NCBI GenBank assembly: GCA_944376715.1
Contig: CALWDO010000004.1
Coordinates: 1-64,000 of the forward strand
Source: an uncultured Lachnoclostridium sp.
GTDB taxonomy: Bacteria; Bacillota; Clostridia; Lachnospirales; Lachnospiraceae
Reading direction: 5' to 3'
Length of the DNA stretch: 64,000 nucleotides
Part shown: positions 61,798-64,000 of the stretch, piece by piece
Numbering within the stretch: the stretch's first letter is position 1
Layout: the number at the start of each line of letters is the position of its first letter
The notes under the pieces: model-generated
Databases searched by the model: none
The model's input: the letters and a program-made list of their open reading frames with translations, nothing else
Told to the model about the DNA's origin: nothing
Made by a program: the position numbers and the translations under genes

Positions 61798-62569
61798 TCC
61801 GTTTCTCCCTTTCCGTCCTTATGGCAATCACGGAGATATTATCCCGTTCACCCCGTTCCAGATTCCTGTCTGCCAATATCCTGCACTGTTCCTCCAGCGC
61901 TTTCTCATCCGACATCTGCTCCTGACAAAATGTATGATGCATCTCTTCAGCGCTGACCTCATGACAGAACCCGTCACTGCAGACCAGATACACCGCTCCT
62001 TCTTTCACCGGGCCGCAGATATGCTCCGGAACACAGCCGTCCCCTCCTCCCACGCACTGCAGCAATATACTCCGTCTTGGATCCTTACTTGCCTGCTCTT
62101 CCGTCAAAAGCCCCTTTTTTACTTCTTCCGCTACCAGCGTCTGATCGGAAGTGATCTGCAAAGCTTCCCTCCCCAGCTCATAGACCCGGCTGTCACCCAC
62201 ATGCGCAATATAGTACCTTCCCCGAAACAGCAATAAAACTGTAGCCGTCGTACCCATTCGGATGCCGTATCTGCGGCTGTATGCGCGCAGTCTGCAGTCT
62301 GCTTCGTTCAGGATCAGGTCCATGGAATGAAAAATCCTGCCTTTTCTCCTCCAACGGAAACGCCGCAGTTCTTTCTCCAGCCATCCGGAAAAAGCCGTCA
62401 CTACAGATGCGCTCGCCGTCTCTCCCCTGTCCAGGCCGCCCATTCCGTCGCACAGTACTGCCAGAACTGCCTGTTCCCTGCCGTTCCCCGCTCTTTGTAC
62501 CAGTATCGAATCCTGGTTTCCTTTCTTTCTCCTGCCTTCATCGGTGTAACAGGAAATAAAATATCTCAT
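61772..62569 (-). CDS. PP2C-family Ser/Thr phosphatase
   Basis: 265 residues with the PP2C metal and phosphate motifs: GNQDSILV, LAVLCDGMGGLDRGE, HVGDSRVYEL, SDQTLVAEE, LVCSDGFCHEVS and ERDNISVIAI. It has no membrane segment, so it acts in the cytoplasm. It should reverse phosphorylation by the kinase encoded next to it. Its ATG lies in the last 32 bases of the prepilin-peptidase gene with GGAGGG as ribosome site. Confidence 0.92.
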   Translation of the reverse strand: MRYFISCYTDEGRRKKGNQDSILVQRAGNGREQAVLAVLCDGMGGLDRGETASASVVTAFSGWLEKELRRFRWRRKGRIFHSMDLILNEADCRLRAYSRRYGIRMGTTATVLLLFRGRYYIAHVGDSRVYELGREALQITSDQTLVAEEVKKGLLTEEQASKDPRRSILLQCVGGGDGCVPEHICGPVKEGAVYLVCSDGFCHEVSAEEMHHTFCQEQMSDEKALEEQCRILADRNLERGERDNISVIAIRTEREKRNVGDRFSH

Positions 62570-63044
62570 CTTTCCCTCCTGTTTCCAGCAACATCGCTAA
62601 GGTCGTGCCGGCCAGCGCGAACGGCGCCAGAGGAATCCCCTTTTCCCATTTTCCTTTTCCATGCAAAAGCAGATACAGACTCCACACGGATGCCAGAGAA
62701 AGACTGAATAAAATCGAATCCCAGACTCGGCCGCCCAGATAATATCCGATTGTCGCGAACAATTTTACATCTCCGACTCCTACTCCTCCCTTTGAAATCA
62801 TACAGCAGATCAGAAAAAATCCCCCTCCGGAAAGTGCGCCCCACACGGACGAAAGCAATATATGGGTCCACGTATCCGATGACGAAACGCACTCCTGCAG
62901 CAGCAATATGCTTCTCAGCGTCAACATCGCCACAAGCATCCGGTTTGGAATGATCCGCTCTTTCAAATCAGTCTTTGCGATCATTACAAGTCCGCACATA
63001 AGGATCAGACAGCGCAAAAACCTCCATACAGAATATATGTCCAT
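62538..63044 (-). CDS. Prepilin peptidase-like (A24, CpaA/TadV type) protein at the head of the T7SS operon
   Basis: 168 residues from the ATG at 63044; a GTG at 63089 would add 15 residues and cannot be excluded. Four to five membrane segments. The two catalytic Asp sites of A24 peptidases are present: AKTDLKERIIPN and GVGVGDVKLFATIG. The N-methyltransferase domain of PilD is absent, as in CpaA/TadV. Such enzymes cut type IV pilin or Flp signal peptides. No pilin-like gene lies near, so its substrate is unclear. It is the first gene after the promoter at 63136-63163. Confidence 0.82.
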   Translation of the reverse strand: MDIYSVWRFLRCLILMCGLVMIAKTDLKERIIPNRMLVAMLTLRSILLLQECVSSSDTWTHILLSSVWGALSGGGFFLICCMISKGGVGVGDVKLFATIGYYLGGRVWDSILFSLSLASVWSLYLLLHGKGKWEKGIPLAPFALAGTTLAMLLETGGKDEIFYFLLHR

Positions 63045-63135
63045 ACTAACCGGCCCTATCGTTATACTATTAATAAATTGGAATCTCACGGGCGAACGCC
63101 CCTGAATTTTTGAACTTCATGAATGTTCTGTGTTT

Positions 63136-63163
63136 ACTATACCGTATTCGGCGAAAAAATCAA
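63136..63163 (-). promoter_or_regulatory. Candidate promoter of the T7SS operon
   Basis: On the minus strand: TTGATT (63158-63163), 16-base spacer, TATAGT (63136-63141). The -35 box follows the ABC terminator stem directly. From here to 47136 genes overlap or are separated by at most about 30 bases, so this may be the only promoter for about 16 kb. Confidence 0.5.
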
Positions 63164-63194
63164 CCCCCTTTTTCAAAAAAATGGAAAAGGGGGC
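63153..63194 (-). terminator. Terminator of the ABC ATPase gene
   Basis: On the minus strand GCCCCCTTTT pairs with AAAAAGGGGG across a T-rich loop, followed by TTGATTTTTT. It lies eight bases after the stop at 63202. Confidence 0.8.
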
Positions 63195-63201
63195 TGTATG
63201 G

Positions 63202-64000
63202 TCACATCTCTTTTTCAGCAGACAGAAGGATCCGGTCGTTGTCCAGATCTTTTCCCGCGCCTGCCCGGAATTTTTCCAGAAGTCCTGCCACAGTCATATT
63301 TTTACGTTCTTCGCCTTGAATATCCAGGACAATACGTCCATCGTCCATCATCAACGTACGGTTTCCCATGGTTAAAGCCTGATGCATATTATGAGTTACC
63401 ATCAGACAAGTAGTATGATTCCGTTCCACAATATCCTGTGTTAATTCCAGCACTTTTTCTGCCGTACCCGGATCCAGCGCCGCCGTATGTTCATCCAGCA
63501 TCAGAAGCTGCGGCGGTACCATCGTAGCCATCAAAAGCGTCAAAGCCTGGCGCTGACCTCCGGATAAAAGCCCTACCGGCTGCTTCATACGGTCTTCCAG
63601 TCCCATTCCCAGCAGAGAAAGCTGTTCCCGAAAAAACTCTTTGTCTTTTCTGGAGATCCGGCTGAACGGAGCCTTCCCTTCAGAAGAGCGCAGATATGCC
63701 AGTGCAAGATTCTCTTCAATTGTCATATGGGGCGCCGTACCCTTCAAAGGATCCTGAAATAAACGGCCAATCACCTTACTCCGGCGATGCTCCGGCATAA
63801 ATGTGATATCTTTTCCATCCAGTATAATGGATCCCTCATCTACATAAAAACTCCCCGCCACTGCTCCAAGCAATGTCGATTTTCCTGCCCCGTTGGAACC
63901 CACGATCGTGGCAAAATCCCCCGGTTTCAGGTGAAGTGAGAGTCCGTTGACCGCGCATTTTTCATTGACAGTTCCCGGATTAAACGTTTTCTTGATATTT
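63202..64000 (-). CDS. ABC transporter ATP-binding protein, 5' end outside the window
   Basis: At least 265 residues; the frame stays open to base 64000, so the start lies beyond the window. Walker A GSNGAGKST, signature LLSGGQRQALTLL, Walker B LLMLDEHTAALD and H-loop VTHNMH are all present. The N-terminal NPGTVNEKCAVNGLSL is usual for the PhnK/TrpZ-like ATPases that work with substrate-binding and permease partners (tryptophan/tyrosine or similar uptake). The partners should lie upstream, outside the window. The gene has its own terminator. Confidence 0.88.
   Translation of the reverse strand, partial: NIKKTFNPGTVNEKCAVNGLSLHLKPGDFATIVGSNGAGKSTLLGAVAGSFYVDEGSIILDGKDITFMPEHRRSKVIGRLFQDPLKGTAPHMTIEENLALAYLRSSEGKAPFSRISRKDKEFFREQLSLLGMGLEDRMKQPVGLLSGGQRQALTLLMATMVPPQLLMLDEHTAALDPGTAEKVLELTQDIVERNHTTCLMVTHNMHQALTMGNRTLMMDDGRIVLDIQGEERKNMTVAGLLEKFRAGAGKDLDNDRILLSAEKEM

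Overview
The window reads as chromosome of a spore-forming, anaerobic Firmicute, most likely a Lachnospiraceae (Blautia-like; genus is a guess). Support: codon use and mid-range G+C; the rnc-smc-ftsY and plsX-acpP gene order; acetate kinase beside a PduL-type phosphotransacylase; a SpoVAF-type sporulation protein; and a Firmicutes-type WXG100/EssC secretion locus. The first ~80 bases look foreign: an AT-rich DivIVA fragment abuts a truncated LuxR-type regulator, which suggests a contig-end chimera.

Layout: 0.1-3.4 kb, two LuxR-type regulators. 3.5-8.2 kb, a three-gene LytTR unit (response regulator, secreted membrane-anchored Ig-like protein, GHKL kinase). 8.2-13.5 kb, a freestanding biosynthetic operon (SCP2 domain, alpha/beta hydrolase, NRPS condensation-like protein, carrier protein, acyl-AMP ligase), with a divergent TetR regulator and two matching operator-like palindromes. 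13.5-18.6 kb, tRNA-Ala(GGC), Y-family polymerase with YolD partner, RNA methyltransferase, inositol-phosphatase family protein, TtcA-like thiolase and a thioredoxin-like protein. 18.7-31.4 kb, core metabolism and cell biology: hom, ilvA, ftsY, smc, rnc, acpP, plsX, nagA, rpmF, ackA, a hairpin-rich intergenic repeat and pduL. 31.5-37.2 kb, a lactonase-like beta-propeller, hemL-hemB-siroheme dehydrogenase and an OmpR-type two-component pair. 37.4-39.7 kb, an internally deleted Rpn-family pseudogene and spoVAF. 39.7-47.1 kb, HAD phosphatase, ppk, ppx-HD, a CinA-dUTPase fusion, pgsA and rimO.

47.1-63.1 kb is the most interesting part: one continuous minus-strand operon for a type VII-like secretion system. 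In transcription order it encodes a prepilin-peptidase-like protein, a PP2C phosphatase, a transmembrane Ser/Thr kinase, a small membrane protein, a ~1,575-residue Ig-repeat membrane protein, an FHA membrane protein, EssC, a YukD/EsaB ubiquitin-like protein, five tandem WXG100-like proteins, and a helical protein carrying a papain-like cysteine protease domain. No ordinary EssA, EssB or EsaA is recognisable. The kinase has the layout of EssB (kinase fold, one membrane segment, extracellular helices) but with intact catalytic residues, and the Ig protein could fill the EsaA/YueB place. A kinase, a phosphatase and two FHA proteins together suggest phospho-threonine control of secretion. The window ends inside an ABC transporter ATPase gene.

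All functions are inferred from reading translated motifs; no database search was run.
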